Shown here one piece after another: positions 19,801 through 27,166 of a stretch of 64,000 nucleotides of DNA (position 1 is its first letter; every line of letters starts with the position of its first letter). Position numbers and translations under genes: made by a program. Origin of the DNA: Paenibacillus puerhi (lineage in GTDB: Bacteria; Bacillota; Bacilli; Paenibacillales; NBRC-103111); assembly GCF_009846885.1 (NCBI RefSeq), contig NZ_WUWM01000013.1, forward strand, positions 62,001 through 126,000, given 5' to 3'. The notes beneath the pieces were generated by a model that saw only the letters and a program-made list of their open reading frames with translations, was not told the origin of the DNA and did no database searches.

Positions 19801-19921
19801 GGTCGGATGGAATCCTCCGCTCGACCGCCTGTTGGTCTCGCTGCTTGGTGGGAAAGGAGAGAGCAAGCCATGCACAGCTACATCATCTACAGCACGGATA
19901 AGCGAAAAGCAGCCGAGCTAG
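16805..19921 (+). CDS. Glycoside hydrolase family 2 protein
   Basis: 1038 residues, cytoplasmic by lack of signal peptide. An unusual N-terminal extension of about 100 residues precedes the GH2 jelly-roll (GFYRTEFVSGPISPGKRVYLVFKGVDYKATVYVNRK style, about 135-240), an Ig-like domain and the TIM barrel starting near PIILRGANEMGH. The acid/base is E494 in SLINEPSR and the nucleophile is a Glu in the GEYGTEG motif near residues 585-591. C-terminal beta domains follow. Family members include beta-galactosidases, beta-glucuronidases and arabinosidases; none can be chosen safely. ATG 16805 lacks a good RBS; GTG 16823, six bases after AAGGTGGAG, is a credible alternative. The 3' end overlaps the next gene by about 50 bases. 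Confidence 0.85.
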   Translation: MKVEMRVEPNKHQDPFAEIAFREHPGSGDERREVPPVSYDKQYFTPGTEQAPDGAGPSYATQLAGFHKELQELREAYLPYMRDLTEATAVRRSRQVLDRFQFRYQTPEDADFTRVLEGAGSWETVSIPDFRGPTGARGRWTGFYRTEFVSGPISPGKRVYLVFKGVDYKATVYVNRKCIGSHEGFFSPFEFDVTDYLQERNTLVVEVYNDYPMMGVDGTKLDGEKLYAATGPGWDDPYSGWKHCPPGAGIYNAVYLEERPSIFVQDVFVRPNIDESYVEVWVDVIQSADRLKENFELSLELMPKNFEGEKLGPLTFPVAYAGPGLNYYRYKVEFPDFRLWKPEQPYLYVARVGVLNGSEGSDRFDRTFGMRKFHMDEEASPKGTLYLNNRPIILRGANEMGHLQQCVMKNDFAQLIDDILIAKLANMNFYRITQRPVQEEIYDYFDMLGMMHQCDLPTFGFIRRSQFVEGVRQAAEMERLIRSHPSSVMVSLINEPSRTEKRRKGHRHLHRNELEAFFVASRQAIYVENPDRVVKNADGDYNPPTREGLPDFHCYNLWYTNNGVAVGSMYKGYLPFIRDGWKAGCGEYGTEGLDNLELMYGRYPEEWLPASPDERWLPSRIHGAQTYGLHGDWYPEQSTISEWIEASQKHQALATKLMTDAWRRRADTVVSTAIHLLIDAWPSGWMKALVGVDRIPKPAYFAYKDCLVPKRVSLRCDRWRAYEGETVEIEAWLLNDTPEAYANCRVLATLRDDETEYAHYEITSPLPATQAHYAGTVRLTVPQVADRKTLYVDAVLIDEQGVASLVERFAFEAFARKSPSQPTSVRVACLDAEARMLCSLLGVAGESYEHGPMPPELPVVVTSRDAFTRHRTALLEAAEQGNTVLCVLRGIDSGVWEAGDSPIKAMKFREVYTLACSAEPDERQLSWMRPGDFRYFYNLSNDRIDGIARCWLDGEGIEPILYSYRTEGESNGKRKLPVVGLKRYGKGRLIFVSLPLTGRVGWNPPLDRLLVSLLGGKGESKPCTATSSTARISEKQPS

Positions 19922-21981
19922 CCCCCGAGCAGGGGGGCGTTCGGTTCAGCTTATCGGAAGAGGGCGTCGTCATTCCTGTCTTCAGCGGATATCTGCACGA
20001 TATGCTGACCTTCTCGGAGGGAAAGCCTTGGCGCGTCGAGAACGTTCAGCTGGATTCGGTCCGCATAACGCAGGAAGAGGGAGAGACAGGCGGTATTCTC
20101 CGGCTGCAAGCCGTGCTGAAGGATCGGCTTGCCTTCTCGATGAAGCTTGCCTTCGATGAGAATCAGCTGCTTCGGCTAGAGGCCGTCTGGAACAATCTCG
20201 CAGAAGGCATGCTCACCGATCTAGCGGTCGGCCTGCTGTTCCGGTTACCGAAGCGCGGCTCGGAGATCGTCACGATTCCTCATATGATCTACAACAACAA
20301 TCCGTCCTCCGATCCTTCGCGGATTGTGCCTAGGCTGGGGGTTGGCCCTCACCGCGGTTCGATATTCGAGGAGCACCGGCTGCCCGTCCCTTGTGTGAAT
20401 GTGGAGTGGAAGGAGCCTGAGCACGAAGGCGGCTCTCGATACATCTCCTTGTTCTCGCTCCCGTGTTACGAAGAGTCGGCGGAAGGAAAGGTACACTACG
20501 GATCGTTGGGTGCGATCGAGGAAGAGACGTCTACGACAGCCGTCGCGTTAAGCGGCGCGGTGATGCTGAACGGCGAGAAGGATGTCATCTGTATCGCTAA
20601 AAGCACAACTTCCTCCTATGCCGGCGGTTATGTGAGCTTGGCTCCGGGCGCAGCCCTGACGAAGAGCTATGCGATCGATATGGGCGGGCCAGAGCGCTCC
20701 GGCCGGGCCTTCCGTGAAATCGTCCGTCAAGGCTTGCGGCTGTATCGGCCGGAAGGGGCCAAGCCGCTCACGCTGGACGAGATGATCCGGCTGAAGACGA
20801 ATGCGCTGGATGACCGGTGGAGAGCCGGAGCAAATGGAGAAGCCGGATATGTGAAATTCTCGGACTCCAATGGGTTCGGGAATGTCTCCAAGCATCCGCC
20901 GCACTACATGTACGGCTGGACCGGACAATGTCTGAAGCTGGCCTGGTGCGACGCGAAGCTGGGCTTCCGTCTGGGCGAACAGGCGAGGCTGGCGCGAAGC
21001 AAGCAGGCGGTCAATTTCTATGTGGAGGAAAGCTTGGGGGAGACGGCGGGCTTGAGGCGGGGGATCTATTATATGGAGGAAGGACGCTGGGAGTACTTCC
21101 GCTCCAACAAGCAGCCAGTCGTATCAAGCCGGGCGATGGGGGAGACGCTGACCGACCTGGCGGATATGGTTCTGCTCTACCGCGGGCAGGGACTGGAAGT
21201 CCCTGCAGGCTGGATCGAAGCGATCCAGACCTCCGCGGACTTCCTGCTCAGCGGTCTGCTTCCGTCCGGGGTATACCCGGCTGCCTGGCAGCCGGACGGA
21301 TCGCCTGCGGATGAGATGATTACGGCCGCTGGCCTTCCCTGCGTGATGGCGCTGGCCAAAGCCTTCCAGGTCACCGGCGTGCGCGGATATTTGGAGGCTG
21401 CGGAGTCGGCGATGAGCCAATATTACTTGCAGCATGCACTCACGTTTGAGCGGCCGTTTGCCCGCTCTACGCTGGATGCGAGATGCGAGGACAAGGAAGC
21501 CGGCATGTATTTCTTTCAGGCGGCCTTGGAGCTTTACGAGACGACGGCTCGCACGGATTACCTGGTATGGGCGGAGCTGGCCGCAGACTGGCTGCTGACC
21601 TTCGTCTTTATGTGGAGTCCCGTCTATGACCGGGGAACTGCCTTCAGAGAAGCGGACTTCCGGGCAGCAGGCTGGCCGGGGGTGAGCGTGCAGAATCACC
21701 ATCTGGACGTCTTCTTCCCGACCTATGCCTTGTGGCGGCTCGGACGGCTTACGGGCAACAGCGATTATGAACGAATGGGGCGCTTAAGCTTCGATGCCAT
21801 GGGGCAAGGGATATGCACGGAGCCGGGGGAATGGGGCTTCGATGTTATCGGAGAGCAAGCGGAAGGATTGTTCCAAACAAACTGGAATCACAGGGGGCAT
21901 TGCAATCGATGGAATCCATCCTGGGTGGTGGCCCTGGTGCTGCAGAACGCCTTGCGGTTCCGGGAGGAGGTAAGCGTATGA
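19870..21981 (+). CDS. Uncharacterised large protein, probable six-hairpin glycosidase
   Basis: 703 residues, no signal peptide, not assigned to a named family by eye. The first 270 residues are beta-rich (MLTFSEGKPWRVENVQLDSV; LLRLEAVWNNLAEGMLTDLA), like the N-terminal sandwich of (alpha/alpha)6-barrel enzymes. The rest is helical with recurring aromatic helices (WTGQCLKLAWCDAKLG; GMYFFQAALELYETTARTDY; VSVQNHHLDVFFPTYALWRL), as in six-hairpin glycosidases. ATG 19870 follows GGAAAGGAGAG; it overlaps the GH2 end by 52 bases and ends in an ATGA overlap with the GH42 gene. Context suggests a glycosidase or lyase acting on imported oligosaccharides. Confidence 0.7.
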   Translation: MHSYIIYSTDKRKAAELAPEQGGVRFSLSEEGVVIPVFSGYLHDMLTFSEGKPWRVENVQLDSVRITQEEGETGGILRLQAVLKDRLAFSMKLAFDENQLLRLEAVWNNLAEGMLTDLAVGLLFRLPKRGSEIVTIPHMIYNNNPSSDPSRIVPRLGVGPHRGSIFEEHRLPVPCVNVEWKEPEHEGGSRYISLFSLPCYEESAEGKVHYGSLGAIEEETSTTAVALSGAVMLNGEKDVICIAKSTTSSYAGGYVSLAPGAALTKSYAIDMGGPERSGRAFREIVRQGLRLYRPEGAKPLTLDEMIRLKTNALDDRWRAGANGEAGYVKFSDSNGFGNVSKHPPHYMYGWTGQCLKLAWCDAKLGFRLGEQARLARSKQAVNFYVEESLGETAGLRRGIYYMEEGRWEYFRSNKQPVVSSRAMGETLTDLADMVLLYRGQGLEVPAGWIEAIQTSADFLLSGLLPSGVYPAAWQPDGSPADEMITAAGLPCVMALAKAFQVTGVRGYLEAAESAMSQYYLQHALTFERPFARSTLDARCEDKEAGMYFFQAALELYETTARTDYLVWAELAADWLLTFVFMWSPVYDRGTAFREADFRAAGWPGVSVQNHHLDVFFPTYALWRLGRLTGNSDYERMGRLSFDAMGQGICTEPGEWGFDVIGEQAEGLFQTNWNHRGHCNRWNPSWVVALVLQNALRFREEVSV

Positions 21982-24038
21982 CGACGCGGCGTCGGTTCCC
22001 TAAGCTGATGTTCGGCGGTGACTATAATCCTGAGCAGTTCCCGAGAGAAATATGGGACGAGGATATGCGGCTTTTTCAGGCGGCAGGCATCGATATCGCC
22101 TCGATCAATGTATTTTCCTGGGCCTGGAATCAACCGGATGAAGACACCTACCGGTTCGAATGGCTGGACGAGGCGGTGGATCTGCTGCATGCAAAGGGGA
22201 TTCACGTATGTATGGGGACGAGTACGGCGGCACATCCCGCCTGGATGGCGCGCAAGTATCCGGATATTTTGGCCGTGACGTATGACGGCAAGAAGCGAAA
22301 GTTCGGACGGCGACATAACTCTTGCCCGAACAGCCCCGCTTTCCGGCGATTCGCTCCGCGTATGGCGCTTGAACTGGCCAGGCGCTACAAGTCGCATCCC
22401 GCCGTCCAGCTCTGGCATGTGAACAATGAAATCGGGATTCGCTGCTACTGCGACAACTGCGAAGCGGCCTTCCGGGAATGGCTGAAGAAGAAATACGGGA
22501 CGATCGACGCCGTGAACCGGGCCTGGTACACCCGCTTCTGGGGCCATACTTATTACGAATGGGAAGATATCGTGCTGCCAAGCGGGTTGAGCGAAGGAAT
22601 GCAGGGCGGAAACTCCGATCATTCGGCTTTTCAAGGCATGACGCTCGATTATTACCGGTTTAATTCCGACAGCTGGCTCGAGTGTTACCTGCTTGAGGCT
22701 GAAGCGATCAAGTCGGTCATACCGGACGCGCTGGTCACGACCAACTTTCAGGGCAACGGCACCTATAAACCGCTGGATTATTTCAAGTGGGCCCGTTATC
22801 TGGATATCATCGCTCTCGATATGTACCCGGAGAACGATACGCCGCCCAGCGTCATGGCGCTCCGGTATGATCTGATGCGGGGACTAAAGGAAGGAGCGTC
22901 GTTTCTCCTGATGGAGTCGACGCCCGGGGCGATCAACTGGAAGCCGGTCAATCCGGCGAAGCGGCCCGGCGTCATGCGGCTGCGCAGCTATCAGGCGATC
23001 GCCCGCGGCGCGGAGTCGGTGATGTTCTTCCAGCTGCGCCGGTCGCTTGGCGCTTACGAGAAGTTTCATGGCGCCGTCATCGATCATTGCGGGCATGAGC
23101 ATACCCGGATTTTCCGGGAATGCGCCACGCTCGGAGATGAGTTGAAGTCGCTCGGCGATCGGCTGTTGGACGCCCGGACCGAGAGCCGGGTCGCGTTGAT
23201 GTTCGACTGGGACAACTGGTGGGCCGTCGAGATGGGAGGCGGTCCGTCCACCTTGTTCAAGTATGTGGACCGGGTTCAGCATATGTACGATGCGCTGTAC
23301 GATAACGGTATCCCCGTCGATCTGATAGCGGCCGATGCGGATCTCAGCCGTTACGAGCTGGTGCTGGCCCCGCTGTTGTATATGGCGAAGCCGGATCTGG
23401 CCGACCGCCTGGAACGCTTCGTGGAACAGGGCGGCACGTTCTTGACGACCTTCTTCAGCGGGATAGCCGATGAGCATGATCAGGTCGTGCCTGGCGGCTA
23501 TCCGGGATACCTGCGGCGGCTGCTGGGCATCTGGGTGGAGGAGATCGACCCGATGTTCCTGGGACAGAGCAATCGGCTGCTTATGAAGCAATCGCTGGGA
23601 CAGCTTGAGGGAGCTTACGGCTGCGCGATCGCTTGCGAGGTGGTTCACCCGGAGGGTGCGGACACAGTAGCCGTGTTCGAGGAAGATTACTACAGCGGTT
23701 CACCCGCTTTGACGCGTCACCGCTTTGGTCAGGGCGAGGCCTGGTATGCGGCTACGGAGCCGGACCGGGAATTCATGCGTCTGTGGCTTAAGGAGCTGTG
23801 CGCAGAACGAGGCATCCATCCGGCCTGCGAAGCGACGCCGGACGTCGAAGTAGCCTCCCGTCGGAAGGACGGGGCTCGTTATACGTTCGTGATCAATCAT
23901 AGCGATCAACACCGGGATATCCGGCTGGGCCGAGGGAAGCGGACAGATTTGCTAACCGGCAGCATCTATGAAGGAGATACGAGGCTGGCTCCCCGGGACG
24001 TCTTAATCCTGCATGAGGAAAGCGAGGAAGGAAGATGA
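21978..24038 (+). CDS. GH42 beta-galactosidase
   Basis: 686 residues, standard length for GH42. It begins FGGDYNPEQFPREIW, the family signature. Acid/base E151 is in VNNEIG and nucleophile E313 is in LLMESTPG. The zinc-site cysteines are present (NSCPNSP and CYCDNC). The barrel is followed by the trimerisation domain (VALMFDWDNWWAVEMGGGPS) and a C-terminal beta domain ending in TDLLTG. There is no signal peptide, so it acts in the cytoplasm, probably on beta-1,4-galacto-oligosaccharides from rhamnogalacturonan I side chains. ATG 21978 overlaps the upstream stop (ATGA), supporting this start over a longer reading frame, and its own stop overlaps the next start. Confidence 0.93.
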   Translation: MTTRRRFPKLMFGGDYNPEQFPREIWDEDMRLFQAAGIDIASINVFSWAWNQPDEDTYRFEWLDEAVDLLHAKGIHVCMGTSTAAHPAWMARKYPDILAVTYDGKKRKFGRRHNSCPNSPAFRRFAPRMALELARRYKSHPAVQLWHVNNEIGIRCYCDNCEAAFREWLKKKYGTIDAVNRAWYTRFWGHTYYEWEDIVLPSGLSEGMQGGNSDHSAFQGMTLDYYRFNSDSWLECYLLEAEAIKSVIPDALVTTNFQGNGTYKPLDYFKWARYLDIIALDMYPENDTPPSVMALRYDLMRGLKEGASFLLMESTPGAINWKPVNPAKRPGVMRLRSYQAIARGAESVMFFQLRRSLGAYEKFHGAVIDHCGHEHTRIFRECATLGDELKSLGDRLLDARTESRVALMFDWDNWWAVEMGGGPSTLFKYVDRVQHMYDALYDNGIPVDLIAADADLSRYELVLAPLLYMAKPDLADRLERFVEQGGTFLTTFFSGIADEHDQVVPGGYPGYLRRLLGIWVEEIDPMFLGQSNRLLMKQSLGQLEGAYGCAIACEVVHPEGADTVAVFEEDYYSGSPALTRHRFGQGEAWYAATEPDREFMRLWLKELCAERGIHPACEATPDVEVASRRKDGARYTFVINHSDQHRDIRLGRGKRTDLLTGSIYEGDTRLAPRDVLILHEESEEGR

Positions 24039-27000
24039 GCGCAGCCGACAGCTTGCGTCAGCGGTTCGACAATCCGCCGGCCGAATGCCGCTCGGCTCCA
24101 TTCTGGGGCTGGAACGACCTGCTGGAGGAGCAGGAGCTGGTCCGCCAGGTAGAGGAGATGAACGAGCAGGGGATGGGCGGCTTCTTCATTCACTCCCGCG
24201 ACGGCCTGGAGACCGAATATATGGGGAGGGAATGGATGGACCTGGTCCGGTCCACCGTGGACGCGGCCGAAGCGAACGGCATGCAGGCGTGGCTGTATGA
24301 TGAGGACCGATGGCCGTCCGGATTCGCCGGGGGGCTCGTCCAAGCCCGGGGCGGGGATGCCTTCCGCGCGAAGGGCTTGACGATGGAGGTACTTGGCGAC
24401 GCTTCCAGCATCTCCGAGCTAGCAGGCGATTCCCAGGTTGTCGCGCTGTTCAAGGCCGTGATCGACGATCGGCGGCTCGTGTGCCACAAGCGGCTACCGC
24501 TCGGCGTTCGCTGCTCGATTCGGGAGGGCGAGGCGGTTCTCGTCTTCCGTGTCGAGATCTCCGAGAGAAGCGAATGGTTCAACCACGAAGCGCCGCCCGA
24601 TAACTTAAATCCCGATACGGTGGGGGCCTTTATCGACCTTACCTATGAAGCCTACAAGCGCGAGGTAGGCGACCGGTTCGGTACGACCATCCGGGGCGTG
24701 TTCACCGACGAGCCCAGCATCCATGACCGGCACTGCCGGTTTACGCCGGGGAGAGGCTGGATGCCGTGGAGCTGGTCGTTTCCCGGGTTCTTCAAGGAAC
24801 GGAGGGGGTATGACCTTCTGGATCTCGCCCCGTACTTGTTCTTCGACGGGGAATTATCCTCGCAAGCCCGTCACGATTACTGGCGTACGGTGACGGAGAG
24901 GTTTAGCGAGGCTTACTCCAAGCAGATCGGTCAATGGTGCGAGGATAACGGCCTGGCGTTCACCGGCCACTTCCTGTGGGAAAACAACATGGGTACGGCT
25001 ACTCGGGTATGCGGAGCAGTCATGCCGAACTACCGGTACCAGCACGTGCCCGGCATCGATATGCTGAACGAGCAGACGAATGAGGCCATCACCGTGAAGC
25101 AGTGCACCAGCGTGGCCAACCAGTACGGGAGAAAGCATGTACTCACCGAGACGTACGGCTGCACCGGGTGGGGCTTTACCTTCGAAGGACAGAAGTGGAT
25201 CGGCGACTTCCAGTACGCGCTCGGCGTCAACGTCCGTTCGCAGCATCTGGCCCTTTATTCGATCCGGGGCTGCCGTAAACGGGATTATCCGCCCGTCTTC
25301 AACTACAACACGAGCTGGTGGGCCCATAACCGGATCGTAGAGGATTACTTCGCCAGACTGTCGGCGGTCCTAAGCGAAGGCCGCCCGATCCGTGACGTGC
25401 TGGTGCTCCATCCGTCGTCGACGGCTTGGAGCCTGATCGGTACGGGTCCATACGGCTTTCCGGCCCGGGGCAAGGACCGCGATGTTTCCGCCGTCAACAA
25501 GCTCGGACATGAGTTCAATGGGTTTCTTCAGAAGCTGCTGGCCGCGCATTATGATTTCGACCTGGGCGACGAAACGATCATGTCGGAGACGGGATCGGTA
25601 CGCGACGGCAGACTGGCCGTTCATCTGGCTCGCTACCGGGTGGTGGTCCTGCCGCAGATCCGCACGATGCTGGAGAGCACGTACCGGCTGCTGCAGGAAT
25701 TTCTGCATGCGGGAGGGAAAGCGGTAGCCGTCGGACCTCCGCCGCTACTGCTCGAAGGGCGGACCGACGAAAGACCGGGCGAGCTTTACCGGCATCCGAA
25801 TATGACCGTCGTCGAGGCTCCCCAAGCAGCGATTGCCGCCTTGGAGCAGGTGTTGCCCCGCCGGATCAGCATCGTAGACGCAAGCGGAGAGGAAGCCCCC
25901 GGATTCTTGTACATGCTGAGAGAAGCGGGCGACTGCCGACTCTTATTTCTAGTGAACAACGACCGGAATATGGGGCATGAGGTATCCGTTACTCTAGAAG
26001 GACATGGTGCTTTGGAAGAATGGAAGGCGCTTACAGCCGACAAGAGCGAAGTCGAGCTTCTCGACAGCAGCTCGAATAGCGTGCGCTTCCAGGCTGCGTT
26101 CGGCCCGGCGGAGTCCAGGCTGTACGTTCTGCATCATAGCCGCCAGCCTAAGAGATCGGCTGGCCCACCTGCTGCCGCGCAAGCATCCGGCAGCCCCGCT
26201 TCGGTCATCGAGCTGGGTCCGGTGTGCAGCTTTTCTCGCACCGCGCCCAACGTGCTGACTCTGGACTGCTGTTCCTGCCGCATCGGGGAGGAGAGCTGGT
26301 CCGAGGAGACGGGCGTCTGGCAGGCTCAGAGGGCGATCCGGGAAGCGCTGGGGATGAGGCAGGTGGTAGCGAACGGGCTGGAGCAGAGGTACCGCTGGGT
26401 ACATGAGTCGCATCCGGCCAACGGCACGCCGGCTGCCTTCCGGTTCAAGTTTGAAGTCGGGCAAGTGCCGGAGCGGGAGGTTTATCTGATCGTGGAGTCC
26501 GCTGAGCACTATGAGATCACCCTCAACGGCAGCCTTGTTCCGAATAAAGCGGAGGGCTGGTTTCTGGACCGGGCCTTCGATAAGGTGAGACTGCACGGGC
26601 TGCGCAAGGGCGATAACGAGCTGGTGCTGGCTACAAGGTATGATCACCGGATGGAAGTGGAGGATGTGTACATCATCGGCGACTTCGCGGTCGACCGTTC
26701 GCGGAGGATTGAGGCCGAGAGCGACAAGCTGGCGTTCGGGGACTGGTGCTTGCAAGGGTATCCGCATTATGCCGGAAGTATGGTGTACCGCTATGAGCTG
26801 GAGGAGGGCGTCTTCACCGGCGGCTCGGCTATCCTGGAAATCGGTGACTATGACGCCGTCACGCTGGTAGTCAAGGTCAACGGAGTAACGGCCGGTCATG
26901 TACCTTGGCGCTCGGAGAATCGGCTCGACGTCGGAAACTATCTGCAGACAGGCCGGAACGTGATTGAGATCGAAACGGTAGGCAGCCCGCGGAATATGCT

Positions 27001-27145
27001 CGGTCCCTTCCATCAGGTATCCGGCGATACGGCGACGACGAGCTGGGCTTCCTTTCGCAAGGAAGGAAGCGATTACACCCCGGCCTATCAACTGCGGCCT
27101 TACGGCTTGAACGGCAGCGTCAATCTATACATCAGGCAGGAATAG
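24035..27145 (+). CDS. GH106-like alpha-L-rhamnosidase family protein
   Basis: 1036 residues without signal peptide. The start SAPFWGWNDLLEEQELVRQVEEM, followed by GGFFIHSRDGL and WLYDEDRWPSGFAGG, is typical of the GH106-type glycosidase group (barrel in the first 450 residues). The middle has a GATase-like domain (RDVLVLHPSSTAW ... VVVLPQIRTM ... GGKAVAVGPPPLL), and the C-terminal 250 residues are galactose-binding-like beta-sandwiches (VYLIVESAEHYEITLNGSLV). It starts with ATGA overlap on GH42. Characterised GH106 enzymes cleave alpha-L-rhamnose, including from pectins, which fits the GH42 neighbour; the assignment is to the family and not to a proven substrate. Confidence 0.8.
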   Translation: MSAADSLRQRFDNPPAECRSAPFWGWNDLLEEQELVRQVEEMNEQGMGGFFIHSRDGLETEYMGREWMDLVRSTVDAAEANGMQAWLYDEDRWPSGFAGGLVQARGGDAFRAKGLTMEVLGDASSISELAGDSQVVALFKAVIDDRRLVCHKRLPLGVRCSIREGEAVLVFRVEISERSEWFNHEAPPDNLNPDTVGAFIDLTYEAYKREVGDRFGTTIRGVFTDEPSIHDRHCRFTPGRGWMPWSWSFPGFFKERRGYDLLDLAPYLFFDGELSSQARHDYWRTVTERFSEAYSKQIGQWCEDNGLAFTGHFLWENNMGTATRVCGAVMPNYRYQHVPGIDMLNEQTNEAITVKQCTSVANQYGRKHVLTETYGCTGWGFTFEGQKWIGDFQYALGVNVRSQHLALYSIRGCRKRDYPPVFNYNTSWWAHNRIVEDYFARLSAVLSEGRPIRDVLVLHPSSTAWSLIGTGPYGFPARGKDRDVSAVNKLGHEFNGFLQKLLAAHYDFDLGDETIMSETGSVRDGRLAVHLARYRVVVLPQIRTMLESTYRLLQEFLHAGGKAVAVGPPPLLLEGRTDERPGELYRHPNMTVVEAPQAAIAALEQVLPRRISIVDASGEEAPGFLYMLREAGDCRLLFLVNNDRNMGHEVSVTLEGHGALEEWKALTADKSEVELLDSSSNSVRFQAAFGPAESRLYVLHHSRQPKRSAGPPAAAQASGSPASVIELGPVCSFSRTAPNVLTLDCCSCRIGEESWSEETGVWQAQRAIREALGMRQVVANGLEQRYRWVHESHPANGTPAAFRFKFEVGQVPEREVYLIVESAEHYEITLNGSLVPNKAEGWFLDRAFDKVRLHGLRKGDNELVLATRYDHRMEVEDVYIIGDFAVDRSRRIEAESDKLAFGDWCLQGYPHYAGSMVYRYELEEGVFTGGSAILEIGDYDAVTLVVKVNGVTAGHVPWRSENRLDVGNYLQTGRNVIEIETVGSPRNMLGPFHQVSGDTATTSWASFRKEGSDYTPAYQLRPYGLNGSVNLYIRQE

Positions 27146-27166
27146 AGGCGGAAATGGAGGTATGGC

